A stretch of 34,046 nucleotides of DNA, taken from positions 1-34,046 of the forward strand of contig JAJDEH010000400.1 in assembly GCA_029259935.1 (NCBI GenBank), read 5' to 3'. Below are positions 9,001 to 17,026 of this stretch, piece after piece. Both the position numbers and the translations under genes were made by a program. The stretch comes from Planctomycetota bacterium (GTDB lineage: Bacteria; Planctomycetota; Planctomycetia; Pirellulales; Pirellulaceae). The notes under the pieces are model-generated. The model worked only from the letters and a program-made list of their open reading frames with translations. It was not told the origin of the DNA and made no database searches. The stretch's first letter is position 1. Every line of letters starts with the position of its first letter.

Positions 9001-12000
9001 TCGTTGTTGAAGTTCTCGTAGAAGTCGGCTTCGTCGTTTGAATCGCGGTCGTGCAGCCGAGTGATTTGATCGCGGCCGAGGGCATAGATTTGGTCTGCAA
9101 TGATCTTCAGTCCCAGCGGCTGAAACAGCCCGGTAGCGAAACGTTTCCAAGTAACCTTGTCCAGTCGCGCGCCGATTCCGCGCACCAGCCACACATCGCC
9201 GTGAACCGTGCAAACCGCCGCATCCCCGTTGGAAAAGAAATCGTGCCCGCCAAGGAACATCAACGCCCGGTACGGATTTTCGAACGGAATGTTGATCGTG
9301 TCGATGACGAAGGGGCCGTCGCCTTGGCCTAGGCTGCCGCCGGTCGCCAGGCGATGAGGCCATATAGTGGGACCCGGTTCGGTCAGCTTGTTCAGATCGC
9401 TCGACCGTTGCTTGGACGTGGCGATGGCTTCAAATCGTTGAACTTGTTCCTTTGCCCCCGACCAGATCAAGACCTGGCAACGTTCAGAACGCGTACCCTC
9501 TGGAATCTTCAACCACACGGTGCCGGCGTCGACAACGAGTGCCGCAGCGCTGCCCACGGCCGCGACGGCGGTCATTTTGTCGGCGTGCTCGACGCGGACA
9601 AAATGAACGCCGTCTTTGTGACTATCGCGGCAGGTGCCTTCATATGTGTCACAAATTGGGATGGCGAGGCCCGGCGGCGCGCGGCCGAATTGAAACTCGT
9701 GCGTGAAAACGGTGAGTCCATCCTGTTCGACGACCCACGGCGATTGCAGGACTTCCGCGCCGTCGATTTCGTACGCCAGAACAACGCGCTGCCCGTGTTG
9801 GTAATGTCCTTTATAGGCAAGGCGGCCCCGAGGCTTTTGCGTGGTCGAGTGTCGCACGATGCCGCCCATGACTGGGTGCCGAATCAGCCCGAATCGTGTG
9901 GGATCGAAGCGGAGAAAATCACCCGTCCAGCCCGCCCTTGTCACCAAGTTCTTCGTATCGAAACAAACGGCGGCTTGGCCCCGGTCGCCTAGTCGAATCG
10001 AAAGTCCTTTCAATGTCGGTTCTTTGGGCGTAGCGATGGACGCCGCTAGAAACCGGCCCACATCGGATCGATTCCAGCGGCCGTCGGACCAATCTTCCTC
10101 CGTCGAGCGAAATCCGACGGCGTCCTTCCCCCAATGATCACCCGGGCTCTGGTTCGCCGCCGCCGTGGATAACACGGCCGGAGTGCCTTGCGATGATTCG
10201 TCCGCAAACTGTTTTTTGTCGTTCAGGCGATCAAAGTGCCACAGTCCGATGGTTTGATCGTCCTTGGCGAAAGGCTGCTCGGGCGTGCTGGAAATCTCAC
10301 GTACCGTGTTGGAGATGCGAACCTCGTCGATGATCCCTGCGAAGCCAATGCCGCGACTGACCAGCGAACCAATGGCCAGGTCGCCCTCGACAGTCGCCCC
10401 GCCCGCCGATTCGATCGCTTGTTCCTTGACTAGCTTTCCGTCGACGAACAGTTTGACTTGTCGAGGCTCGTAGGTTGCAGCCAGATAATGCCACTTGCCG
10501 TCACAGATGTCGACGTTCGACTTGATCTCGACCGGTCGCATGCCCGGCATGTAGAAGCTGAGCGCCCCGGTACGTGTGTAGGAATAAAGTTCCCAGTGGG
10601 TCGCCGACGATTTCAGCTCGTTCGCGACCAGAATGTTGAAACCCGCTTTGTTGTCCAGTTTGGCCCAACATTCGACAGTTAGCGGTGGCTTGCGAAACGG
10701 GGCCCTTCCGCTGACTATCGCGCCACCGGCGCGCCCGTCGAGCGCTTTTCCGAATCGACCGTCAGCAATCGGGTTGATGTTCGATGGCTTGACCGACGAT
10801 TGCTTCCCGCCTTCGGGTGCCGCGCGTTTCGCTGACTCGGCAGGCGTCCATTGGCTGCCACCTCGGAACAGTCCGTCCACGGTGATTTCAACGGGTGGAT
10901 CAAAGGTGATGTTCTCTTTTCCTGCCGCCCACACGGTGCCACGGCGAATCAGCGCTCCGGCCAGCCGAACTGACTGATCGGAGTGGCCCAGAACCGTCTG
11001 AAAGACTCGCGCCTTGCCGTACTTGTAAGCAAACGCCATCGGTGCCGCCTTGCCGGTGTTCTTCGACATGGCGGTGGCCAGCGGCTCGATCGGCAGCGGC
11101 CCTTCCTGACGGTAGTACAACTCGTCGACCGTTTGGAAGGGCTGCATGCCCTTAGTGATCGGGTGTGCGACGTCGGTGATGTCGACGCGGAATGGACCAA
11201 AGGCATCGTGACCGCTGCGGCCTTCGCCATGCACCCACACTCGGCGAACAATCTTGGTGCGAAACTCCTCCCAGTCCGCTTCTTTGTTGGGCAGCGTGTC
11301 GGTGAACGACCCGTTGGCGAAGTGAATCACCGACAGTCCGCCACGGCCTTCTTTCAAATATCGGGTGAAGTTGTCCTTACCCTTTTGGCTCAGCCCCGCG
11401 CGGTCCCAGCTTGAATAGTTCATGACCAGCAAGTCGTAATCGTCAATCTTGTCGGTCGCCAGGTCTTCGATGTTTTCAGTCACGTCGACAAACACGCGCG
11501 GATCTTGTTCGATGACTTGAATCAAAGCGGCGGTCACCTTTCGCCAATCGTGAGCTGGGTGATTGTGGCCGGTCAGCACTAGCGCCTTGACCGGCGCGGC
11601 CAAAGTCGATTGAACGCCCTCGGCGGGAACCTCCGCGCCTGCGGTCCAGACAACCGCATTGAGAATCAGTTTGCGAAAATCTTCGTTCCACCAGTTGTCG
11701 TAGAAGTGCCCGCCGGTAAAGCCGAAGCCGCGTCCGCCGTTTTTTCGCTCGACCGCCCAACCGACGGCGTAGTCTTGCGCTTCGCCGGGCGGCTGGGTCG
11801 TGACGATCGGTTTCGTGCGCGAGTCGTCTTCGCGAAAACGAATGCGATAATAAAACTCTTCCTTCACGCGAAACGGCTTCACGCCACGACAGATCGGATG
11901 ATCGGGCGTCGGCAGTTTCGCCGGCCCTTCCCAGGTCTTGATTGCCGAATACCACTTTCTTGGCCCGTCGCCCGTTTCGTAATCAAAGTACCCCCCCACC

Positions 12001-12452
12001 CATTCAGTGATTTGATCGTGAAAGCGGCTCGGATTGAACGTCGACCAGTGAAACTGCATGAAGCCGCAGCCGCGCTTCATTTGCCGCTCGATGACTTGCA
12101 TGCGGCCTTCGACGTACAGCGGATGACTGGCTTCGTTGCGATCACCGCCATCCGAGGTCATGACAATCGTGTCGGCATCGTCCAGCGTTGAAGGGTCGTC
12201 AGGCCAGCCATTGAAATGCGCCTCGACCGTGACCCCTTTAAGATTGGGTGCCGTATCAAGCAAGTGCTTCAACAGAATGACGTTTTTCTCATACTCGTGC
12301 GTATGTTTGGGATGGCCCGTGATCGGTCCGGCGATCAACACGATTTTCTTGGTCTTGCCTTCGGCGGACCACGACCAATTCGGTGCGACAAGCAATGTCG
12401 AGAACACTATCAAGGCCGTAACCACGTGCCACCGTAATGCCGAGCAACTCAT
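6024..12452 (-). CDS. Giant secreted ThuA-ThuA-LamG-sorbosone dehydrogenase-PA14-pentahaem cytochrome c fusion
   Basis: The product is 2142 residues with a signal peptide (1-30, ending NWSWSA). In order it shows: a ThuA-like domain (about 35-275, KIVLIAGPITGHPKHTHEYE); a second ThuA-like domain (about 288-515, VKALVLTGHNHPAHDW); a LamG/concanavalin-type domain (about 560-745, LTVECWAKLDN to FAGIIDEVRIS); a linker of DUF6797 type (about 785-1000); a sorbosone/glucose-dehydrogenase-like propeller (about 1040-1365, FATGFRNPHGMSIGPDD); an Ig-like strand region (about 1365-1480); a PA14-like domain (about 1505-1630); and a cytochrome c tail with five CxxCH sites: CHRCH near 1655, CISCH near 1762, CINCH near 1856, CAACH near 1932 and CRQCH near 2047. 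Family knowledge suggests carbohydrate binding and oxidation with electrons passed to haems. The substrate cannot be read. It is monocistronic and divergent from the lactonase-like gene. Confidence 0.93.
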   Translation of the reverse strand: MSCSALRWHVVTALIVFSTLLVAPNWSWSAEGKTKKIVLIAGPITGHPKHTHEYEKNVILLKHLLDTAPNLKGVTVEAHFNGWPDDPSTLDDADTIVMTSDGGDRNEASHPLYVEGRMQVIERQMKRGCGFMQFHWSTFNPSRFHDQITEWVGGYFDYETGDGPRKWYSAIKTWEGPAKLPTPDHPICRGVKPFRVKEEFYYRIRFREDDSRTKPIVTTQPPGEAQDYAVGWAVERKNGGRGFGFTGGHFYDNWWNEDFRKLILNAVVWTAGAEVPAEGVQSTLAAPVKALVLTGHNHPAHDWRKVTAALIQVIEQDPRVFVDVTENIEDLATDKIDDYDLLVMNYSSWDRAGLSQKGKDNFTRYLKEGRGGLSVIHFANGSFTDTLPNKEADWEEFRTKIVRRVWVHGEGRSGHDAFGPFRVDITDVAHPITKGMQPFQTVDELYYRQEGPLPIEPLATAMSKNTGKAAPMAFAYKYGKARVFQTVLGHSDQSVRLAGALIRRGTVWAAGKENITFDPPVEITVDGLFRGGSQWTPAESAKRAAPEGGKQSSVKPSNINPIADGRFGKALDGRAGGAIVSGRAPFRKPPLTVECWAKLDNKAGFNILVANELKSSATHWELYSYTRTGALSFYMPGMRPVEIKSNVDICDGKWHYLAATYEPRQVKLFVDGKLVKEQAIESAGGATVEGDLAIGSLVSRGIGFAGIIDEVRISNTVREISSTPEQPFAKDDQTIGLWHFDRLNDKKQFADESSQGTPAVLSTAAANQSPGDHWGKDAVGFRSTEEDWSDGRWNRSDVGRFLAASIATPKEPTLKGLSIRLGDRGQAAVCFDTKNLVTRAGWTGDFLRFDPTRFGLIRHPVMGGIVRHSTTQKPRGRLAYKGHYQHGQRVVLAYEIDGAEVLQSPWVVEQDGLTVFTHEFQFGRAPPGLAIPICDTYEGTCRDSHKDGVHFVRVEHADKMTAVAAVGSAAALVVDAGTVWLKIPEGTRSERCQVLIWSGAKEQVQRFEAIATSKQRSSDLNKLTEPGPTIWPHRLATGGSLGQGDGPFVIDTINIPFENPYRALMFLGGHDFFSNGDAAVCTVHGDVWLVRGIGARLDKVTWKRFATGLFQPLGLKIIADQIYALGRDQITRLHDRDSNDEADFYENFNNDGATSFGNHDYATCLETDSHGDFFYLRGNTGLERVSRDGRRHELFATGFRNPHGMSIGPDDTITVAPQEGEWTPGSCIAQVQQGGHYGYQGPRKTPDRPLGYDRPLCWIPRLVDNSSGGQVWVPKDHWGPLSGSLLSLSFGRCWMLLALREEIDGQPQGGLVNMGLEFESGASRARFNPVDGHLYVSGLKGWVSSAVRDGCLQRVRYTGAKIDLPTGLNVHGNGIVIRFAQPLDMKSAQDPDNYFIQQWNYRYSQEYGSPEYKVSNPAQLGRDEVEVKSATLLDGGRSVFLEIANLKPVMQMQIDYSLRAADGIEVKNSIYNTINIVPATKIKPGTHARRPRPGELAADLRDRLRPGLIARFTQGETKDARTARMAALFVPQGSHPTPWLDAAPFSATLEGFLKVNLPGKYRFRIQGTGTTVLAINGQAIALSATVALHRGFNQIKISFSSPRDAEAQLRLFWSSDAFAAEPLPPRILFHDHGDPQLMEAADRRGGRELFATLHCHRCHQTDAAKQDGRFAFHELNRQPPVLDLAGMRFRPGWLYQWMLDPAALQNHASMPSLLDPDRKGDRQRALHMTAYLSSLGSDAASSFDPVSDAAYREGEVLFETLGCISCHRLTPPTEDDEFGRRSLHFVSAKFRPGMLKSFLVNPHQHHAWSRMPNFRLTDAEGEALAAYLRSEAKGRTPAINLADGDPVQGRKLFGELQCINCHGVTSNQTKVTMQGAVRGADGCLGADHESRRSPDFRLHDEQRRAITSFLSGTDHSLSRSSNVEASQRLVRRLNCAACHERDGQPTQWPEILFEEGTQGKVPELLPHLTWAGEKLNPRWMEKMIAGKIKTPPRAWLTSRMPSFPSDAHVLATGLAAQHGFSNRPDPPRSINDELGEAGRRLSLQNGGLDCRQCHGLGSRPPDGDQKSNIALGTNLSIMADRLRKEYYIRWMNDPLRVDPQTKMPKYASGGRTKVQTILDGDASRQFEALWHYIQSVSEAGDN

Positions 12453-12686
12453 GAGACAGGCTACCTTTCTGATTTCTGGTTTGGCGGAAGAAAACCGCTC
12501 AGCACGTTAGTTTAGTTGCTTGGCACGATCCTGACACGTCGTTGTGATGTTGCCGCGTGCCACCGGTCGTCCACGGCTGGCCCCGCGGGGCCGGAGATTG
12601 CATTGGTTGCCAGTGAATTTTCGTGGTAAAACAAGGCTTCCGTGCAAGAGATCGGCAACGAACAAATCAAACTCGGAGTCTTGTAT
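12453..12686. promoter_or_regulatory. Divergent promoter region with a perfect 14-bp palindrome
   Basis: This 234-bp spacer serves the giant cytochrome fusion (minus) and the lactonase-like gene (plus). A perfect palindrome, ggccccgcggggcc, lies at 12579-12592. A possible plus-strand promoter is TTGGTT (12603-12608), an 18-base spacer and TAAAAC (12627-12632), about 55 bases before the ATG. Box matches are imperfect and the palindrome's role as an operator is only a guess. Confidence 0.35.
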
Positions 12687-13853
12687 ATGTACCGCGTTCT
12701 AACCGCTTTCCTGGCCAATTTGTTTCTGATCGGTTCCGCTGTCGCCGAGCCCGGCCCTTTGACTCTGGTTGAAAGCGTCGTTCGCGAAGACTTGGGCGGC
12801 ACGACGAGTGTTGTTGTCAGTCCCGATGGGCGATTTCTGTATGCTTCGGCCTACCAGGCGGCCAGCCATGTTGTCTTTGCTCGAGACGCGAAGACGGGGA
12901 AGCTCGAGCATGTGCAGACGGTTCAAGACGAGGCGCGGCTGGAGGGAGCTACGGCGTTGCGGCTAAGCACCGACGGACGGCTCGCCGTGGCGACGGCATT
13001 TCGAGCGAAGGCCGTTTCCCTCTACACCCGCGACAAGGACTCCGGCAAACTGACGCTGACCGACAGTAAGCAACTGGGCATCGACGAGGAAGTTGCCGGC
13101 CTGGAGTGGGCGACCGAGATTAGCCTATCGCGCGACGCCAAGTTCGTTTACGCGCTGGATGACCACGGCGGCCTGACCATCTTTCGCATCGCCGGTATGA
13201 AGGACGCGCCCGCCTTGGAGTTTATCGAACACCATGTCCACGCGGATTTTGCCGGCGTACGGGGAATGGCGCATCATCCTTCCGGAAAATTTGCCTTCGT
13301 TGCTAGTCGAGATGCGGGCGCGGTCTCGGCGCTGCGGCGGGATTCCATGTCCGGCAAGGTGACGTTTCTGGATACGTTGCGCGATGAAGAAGAAGGCGTC
13401 ACCGGTTTGGCCGGAGCATTTGGCATCGCCACGGATGCCAGCGGGCAGTTTGTGTACACCGTCTCCGGCCGATTCGAAGGCGATGATAGTGTCGGCGTCT
13501 TTCGCTTCGACGCCGAGAAAGGTTCGCTGGCGCGGATTCAGGAAATTGTTCCCGCCACCGATCCGGTCGGCGAAAAAGTGAAGGGTGCCGATGAAGTAGG
13601 TTCCTTTGCGGGTGGCAATGAGATCTCGCTGAGCCAAGACGGAAAACGAGTCTACGCGATTGCATCGGAAAGCGCCTCGCTCGCCGCGTTTGACCGTGAC
13701 GCCGAAACCGGCAAGCTGACGCTGATTCAAATCATCGTCGATCCCACCGCCCTGGGAACGGTTTCGGGCGTTGGCGTCTCGCCGGATGGCCGGTTCGTTT
13801 ATGCCGCCGCGGAAACTTCGAATGCCGTGTCGGTGTATTCCGTGGGCGAGTGA
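12687..13853 (+). CDS. Exported lactonase-like (6-phosphogluconolactonase-type) beta-propeller protein
   Basis: The start at 12687 has GGAG eight bases upstream and opens a signal peptide (MYRVLTAFLANLFLIGSAVA). An in-frame ATG at 12642 lacks both. The 388-residue product is a seven-bladed-propeller type protein with repeated S-x-DGRF(L/V)YA-x and FxRDAxTGKL blades: SPDGRFLYASAYQAASHVVF, DTGKL-like turns at several places, and GVSPDGRFVYAAAETSNAVS at the end. It matches the Lactonase (PF10282)/YVTN group, which includes cytoplasmic 6-phosphogluconolactonase. The leader here implies a periplasmic role, so the substrate may be an aldonolactone from extracytoplasmic sugar oxidation, or it may be only a binding propeller. 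It ends 20 bp from the convergent DUF1501 gene. Confidence 0.87.
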   Translation: MYRVLTAFLANLFLIGSAVAEPGPLTLVESVVREDLGGTTSVVVSPDGRFLYASAYQAASHVVFARDAKTGKLEHVQTVQDEARLEGATALRLSTDGRLAVATAFRAKAVSLYTRDKDSGKLTLTDSKQLGIDEEVAGLEWATEISLSRDAKFVYALDDHGGLTIFRIAGMKDAPALEFIEHHVHADFAGVRGMAHHPSGKFAFVASRDAGAVSALRRDSMSGKVTFLDTLRDEEEGVTGLAGAFGIATDASGQFVYTVSGRFEGDDSVGVFRFDAEKGSLARIQEIVPATDPVGEKVKGADEVGSFAGGNEISLSQDGKRVYAIASESASLAAFDRDAETGKLTLIQIIVDPTALGTVSGVGVSPDGRFVYAAAETSNAVSVYSVGE

Positions 13854-13873
13854 TTGCCAGCGGTTGTCTAGAT

Positions 13874-15343
13874 CTAAAGCAGTTCCTGGATCGGCGGACC
13901 GTGGTAGATATGGTGGGGACGATCCGCTTCGTCGTGCCAAGCGGCGGTCGACGGAATACCGAGCGCATGGTAAATCGTTGCCGCCATGTTCTCCGGTTTC
14001 TGCGGGCTCGACGCCGGGTAGCCGCCTATCTTGTCCGACGATCCAACCACGCGGCCTCCTTGAATGCCGCCGCCGGCGAAGAAGACGCTCTGCACGGCTC
14101 CCCAGTGATCGCGACCGGGGCCGCTAAAGGATTCGTTCAACGTGGAAAGTTTGGGTGTTCGTCCAAATTCGCCCGCCATGACAATCAACGTTTCGTCCAA
14201 GCGGCCGGCCGATTGCAAGTCGTCGAGCAAGGCGCATAAGGCGCGGTCGGTCGGTGGAAACAATTTGTCTTTCAGTCGCGGAAAGGCATTCCCGTGCGTG
14301 TCCCAGGTTTCGTTGTTGCCCAGATTGACCTGCACCAGATTGACTCCGGCCTCGACCAAGCGGTGGGCCATCAGCAGCGACCAGCCAAAACTGTTCGCGC
14401 CGTAGCGCTCTTGCGTCTTCGCGTCGGCATTGGTCACATCGAACGCATGACGAACCTTCTTATCGGCCAGCAGCGAGATAACCCGTTGCCGCTCGCGATC
14501 GTAACTTTGCCCCGTGGCGGAAGTCTCCAGATCGCGCCGTTGCTGGTCGAGTTGCTTGAGCAACGCCAGCCGATTGTGGAACGAGGGGACGGTCAGTCCG
14601 TGTGGCAACGTGAGATTCGGCGCTTGGTAGACGCGCGCGTCTGGCTGTTTGGGCGGTTTCTTGCTTTGGTTGGGAAACGTGTATTCCGGATACGCGCCGC
14701 GCCACATCGGATCGCCATAAGGCGAAGCTTCAATGAAGAACGGATCGCGGTGGCTGCCCATGAGTCCGCCATACGCGCCAGGAATCACGCCTCCCGACCA
14801 ATGCACCAATCGCTCGGGCAGCACGATCGACGGCGGCAAGTTGTTGCTTCGCGCGGGCAGCGCGTCGCCCACCACCGAGGCAATAGAAGGCCAATCGGTG
14901 GGTCGCGGTTTGCGGTCGCCTTGGAAAACCGGGGCAATCGATCGCCCGGTCAGCATGAAATAATGGCCCAGCGTGTGTCCGTTGGTTGGATGCGTGAGCG
15001 AACGGACAATCGACCACAACTGGCTACGCTTCGCCAGTCCAGGCAGGTGTTCGCTGATTTGCATGCCGGGCGATGCCGTCGCGACCGGATTGAACTCGCC
15101 CCGCACTTCGGCGGGCGCGTTCGGTTTCAAATCGAAACTCTCATGCTGGGCCAATCCGCCGGAAAGAAAGATGTAAATGCACGACTTGGCCCGGCCCAGT
15201 GCCGTCGCTCCCGAATTATCGGCCGCGCGCAAAGCATCCAGGTGATTCGCGCCCAGACCCAACAAACCAACCGCGCCGGCTTGAATCGCGGTGCGGCGAG
15301 TCAGTGCGGGATGCGACATGCGAGTTGGCTGGACTTTGCTCAT
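13874..15343 (-). CDS. DUF1501 protein with Tat-type leader (sulfatase-fold family)
   Basis: The open frame extends upstream to 15970, but that part would overlap the opposite-strand propeller gene and has no domain character. The ATG at 15343, giving MSKVQPTRMSHPALTRRTAI, is followed by a twin-arginine leader (LTRRTAIQAGAVGLLGLGAN). The 489-residue product matches DUF1501, a family of exported proteins related to the alkaline phosphatase/sulfatase fold. Typical stretches are CIYIFLSGGLAQHESFDLKP, SIVRSLTHPTNGHTLGHYFM, VNLGNNETWDTHG, LIVMAGEFGRTP and GRDHWG. Conserved Asp, His and Glu residues in these are candidate metal ligands. The enzymatic activity of the family is not established. In planctomycetes DUF1501 genes often pair with DUF1553/cytochrome genes; here the neighbours are a lactonase-like propeller (convergent) and a PQQ propeller (divergent, 153 bp apart). 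Confidence 0.92.
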   Translation of the reverse strand: MSKVQPTRMSHPALTRRTAIQAGAVGLLGLGANHLDALRAADNSGATALGRAKSCIYIFLSGGLAQHESFDLKPNAPAEVRGEFNPVATASPGMQISEHLPGLAKRSQLWSIVRSLTHPTNGHTLGHYFMLTGRSIAPVFQGDRKPRPTDWPSIASVVGDALPARSNNLPPSIVLPERLVHWSGGVIPGAYGGLMGSHRDPFFIEASPYGDPMWRGAYPEYTFPNQSKKPPKQPDARVYQAPNLTLPHGLTVPSFHNRLALLKQLDQQRRDLETSATGQSYDRERQRVISLLADKKVRHAFDVTNADAKTQERYGANSFGWSLLMAHRLVEAGVNLVQVNLGNNETWDTHGNAFPRLKDKLFPPTDRALCALLDDLQSAGRLDETLIVMAGEFGRTPKLSTLNESFSGPGRDHWGAVQSVFFAGGGIQGGRVVGSSDKIGGYPASSPQKPENMAATIYHALGIPSTAAWHDEADRPHHIYHGPPIQELL

Positions 15344-15496
15344 ACTTTTTCCATTCCAAGAGAGTACAACGCCTGCGACGATTTTCGGAGATTTGGCGGC
15401 GACGGTCAAGTTTTTTTGGACGGTAACCGCATCGAATCGTTGTAGAGCGGCACCGGGGCCGTTACCATCAACACAAACCACCCCAGGAGCCCCTGC
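15344..15496. promoter_or_regulatory. Divergent promoter spacer
   Basis: 153 bp separate the divergent DUF1501 and PQQ-propeller genes. A 6-base inverted pair GGTAAC (15422-15427) and GTTACC (15461-15466) flanks 33 bases and could be an operator. GGAG at 15486-15489 is the ribosome-binding site of the plus-strand gene. Promoter boxes are not clear. Confidence 0.3.
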
Positions 15497-16999
15497 ATGA
15501 ACATTAGACGTTTTCACCTTGATCGGATGGTTGTGGCACTCGTCGCGGCCTGCTTGCTGTCCGCGATTCACGCCCCGGTCCAAGCGGATGATTGGCCCCA
15601 GTTCCGCGGCCCAAACTGTGCGGGCATTTCGACCGGCAAGGTGCCGCTGCCGACGGAATTCAGCGACACGAAGAACGTGGCCTGGTCGGCCAAGGTAGGC
15701 GACGGGGTTGGTTGCCCGGTGGTTGCCGGCGGACGATTGTTCATCAGCGGCATGCTCGACGACGAGACGGCCGCCATGTTCGCCTTTGATAGCAAGAGCG
15801 GCAAGCAGCTTTGGAAGCGAGAATGGAAAACAGGCGAGTTGTTGCGAGTTCACGAAACCAATAGCCACGCCGCGACGACGGCGGCCGCCGACGAGGAACG
15901 AGTTTACTTTTATTTCAGTACGCTCGGGATGCTGGCCCTGGATGCGAAAACCGGCGAGGACATCTGGCAAAAAAAACTGCCCGTGCCGTTCTACGTTTTT
16001 AAGTGGGGGCCGGCGATGTCACCCGTGTTGTACAAGGACCTGGTGCTGTTCGTCCAAGACGACGACTTGTACCCGGCTATGTACGCCTTCGACAAAGAAA
16101 CCGGCGAAGTGCGATGGAAGGACGACCGCGACGACATGGCCGTCAACTATTCGCACCCGGTCATTTGCCAGACCGACAAGGGCGACGAGATCGTGGTTGG
16201 CGGGACGGGCCTGCTAATCGGCTATGATCCGGCAACCGGCGAGCGGTTGTGGCGTGCCAAGACATTGCTGCGGAACATCAAGACGACCCCGGCCTGCGTC
16301 GGCGACGTGATCTACATTTCACAGCAGAGCGGCGGAATTGCCAATCAGTGGCTGGCATCGGCCGACCGCGCCGAAACCGGCAACAGCGACGGTAAATTGT
16401 CGAAGGAAGAGATGCAGGCCATGGTGGTCGGGGCCAAAGTTCCGGAAGCCTTCTATGAGAAAACGTTCGGTCGCGGCGATCTCAACAAGGACGGCTACTT
16501 GGAGGGCGAGGAACTAGATCTCGCCTTCTTGCATCCGGACAACTTTGCGGGTGCCCGATTCGACAGTGCCGAGTCGGCCGATGAATACATCATGGCGGTT
16601 CGCGGCGGCGGCCGAGGCGACGTTACCAAAACGCATCTCCTGTGGAAACACAAAACGAAACACACGGACCACATTGTTTCTCCGCTGGTACTCGACGATC
16701 GCATGCTGCTGGTGAAGGAAGGCGGGATCTCCACGTTGTTCGAGACGAAGGAGGGCAAGGCGCTGAGAGGACCCAAACGTATTGGCAATTCGTCGTCGTA
16801 TTTTGCCTCGCCCATTGTTGGCGACGGTAAGATTTATATCGGGGGGGAAAATGGCGTCGTGGTGGTGCTGAAGAACAGTCCCGATTACGAACTGCTGGCC
16901 AAAAACAATATGGGCGACACCATCATTGGAACGCCTGCGATTGCCGACGGCGGCTTGTATGTTCGCACTCGTTCGACGCTGTACTGCCTGCGTAAGTAG
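15497..16999 (+). CDS. Exported PQQ-type beta-propeller with inserted EF-hand
   Basis: The ATG has GGAG seven bases upstream and opens a signal peptide (to about residue 30, PVQA). The 500-residue product has the DDWPQFRGPNCAGIS opening of planctomycete quinoprotein-like proteins. Blades carry AFDSKSGKQLWKREW, LDAKTGEDIWQKKL, AFDKETGEVRWKDD and GYDPATGERLWRAK. Between blades, residues about 288-345 hold a calcium-binding insert with one canonical 12-residue EF loop, DLNKDGYLEGEE (328-339), and a weaker first loop (about 290-304). A Cys near the C-terminus (TLYCLRK) resembles the end of the propeller at 3417. It probably forms an operon with the symporter gene 27 bp downstream. Family members include dehydrogenases and BamB-like binding proteins; which applies here is not decided by sequence. 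Confidence 0.9.
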   Translation: MNIRRFHLDRMVVALVAACLLSAIHAPVQADDWPQFRGPNCAGISTGKVPLPTEFSDTKNVAWSAKVGDGVGCPVVAGGRLFISGMLDDETAAMFAFDSKSGKQLWKREWKTGELLRVHETNSHAATTAAADEERVYFYFSTLGMLALDAKTGEDIWQKKLPVPFYVFKWGPAMSPVLYKDLVLFVQDDDLYPAMYAFDKETGEVRWKDDRDDMAVNYSHPVICQTDKGDEIVVGGTGLLIGYDPATGERLWRAKTLLRNIKTTPACVGDVIYISQQSGGIANQWLASADRAETGNSDGKLSKEEMQAMVVGAKVPEAFYEKTFGRGDLNKDGYLEGEELDLAFLHPDNFAGARFDSAESADEYIMAVRGGGRGDVTKTHLLWKHKTKHTDHIVSPLVLDDRMLLVKEGGISTLFETKEGKALRGPKRIGNSSSYFASPIVGDGKIYIGGENGVVVVLKNSPDYELLAKNNMGDTIIGTPAIADGGLYVRTRSTLYCLRK

Positions 17000-17026
17000 T
17001 GGCATTTTAGGTCTCTTTGGTTTTTC

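Noticed and set aside
7992..9041. Plus-strand 349-codon frame within the giant gene
   Set aside because: It is opposite strongly conserved propeller sequence; no leader or motif.
14294..15445. Plus-strand 383-codon frame
   Set aside because: It lies opposite DUF1501, is Arg-rich and lacks any recognised domain.
15344..15970. N-terminal extension of the DUF1501 protein
   Set aside because: It would overlap the signal peptide and first blades of the opposite-strand propeller gene; the Tat leader begins at 15343.
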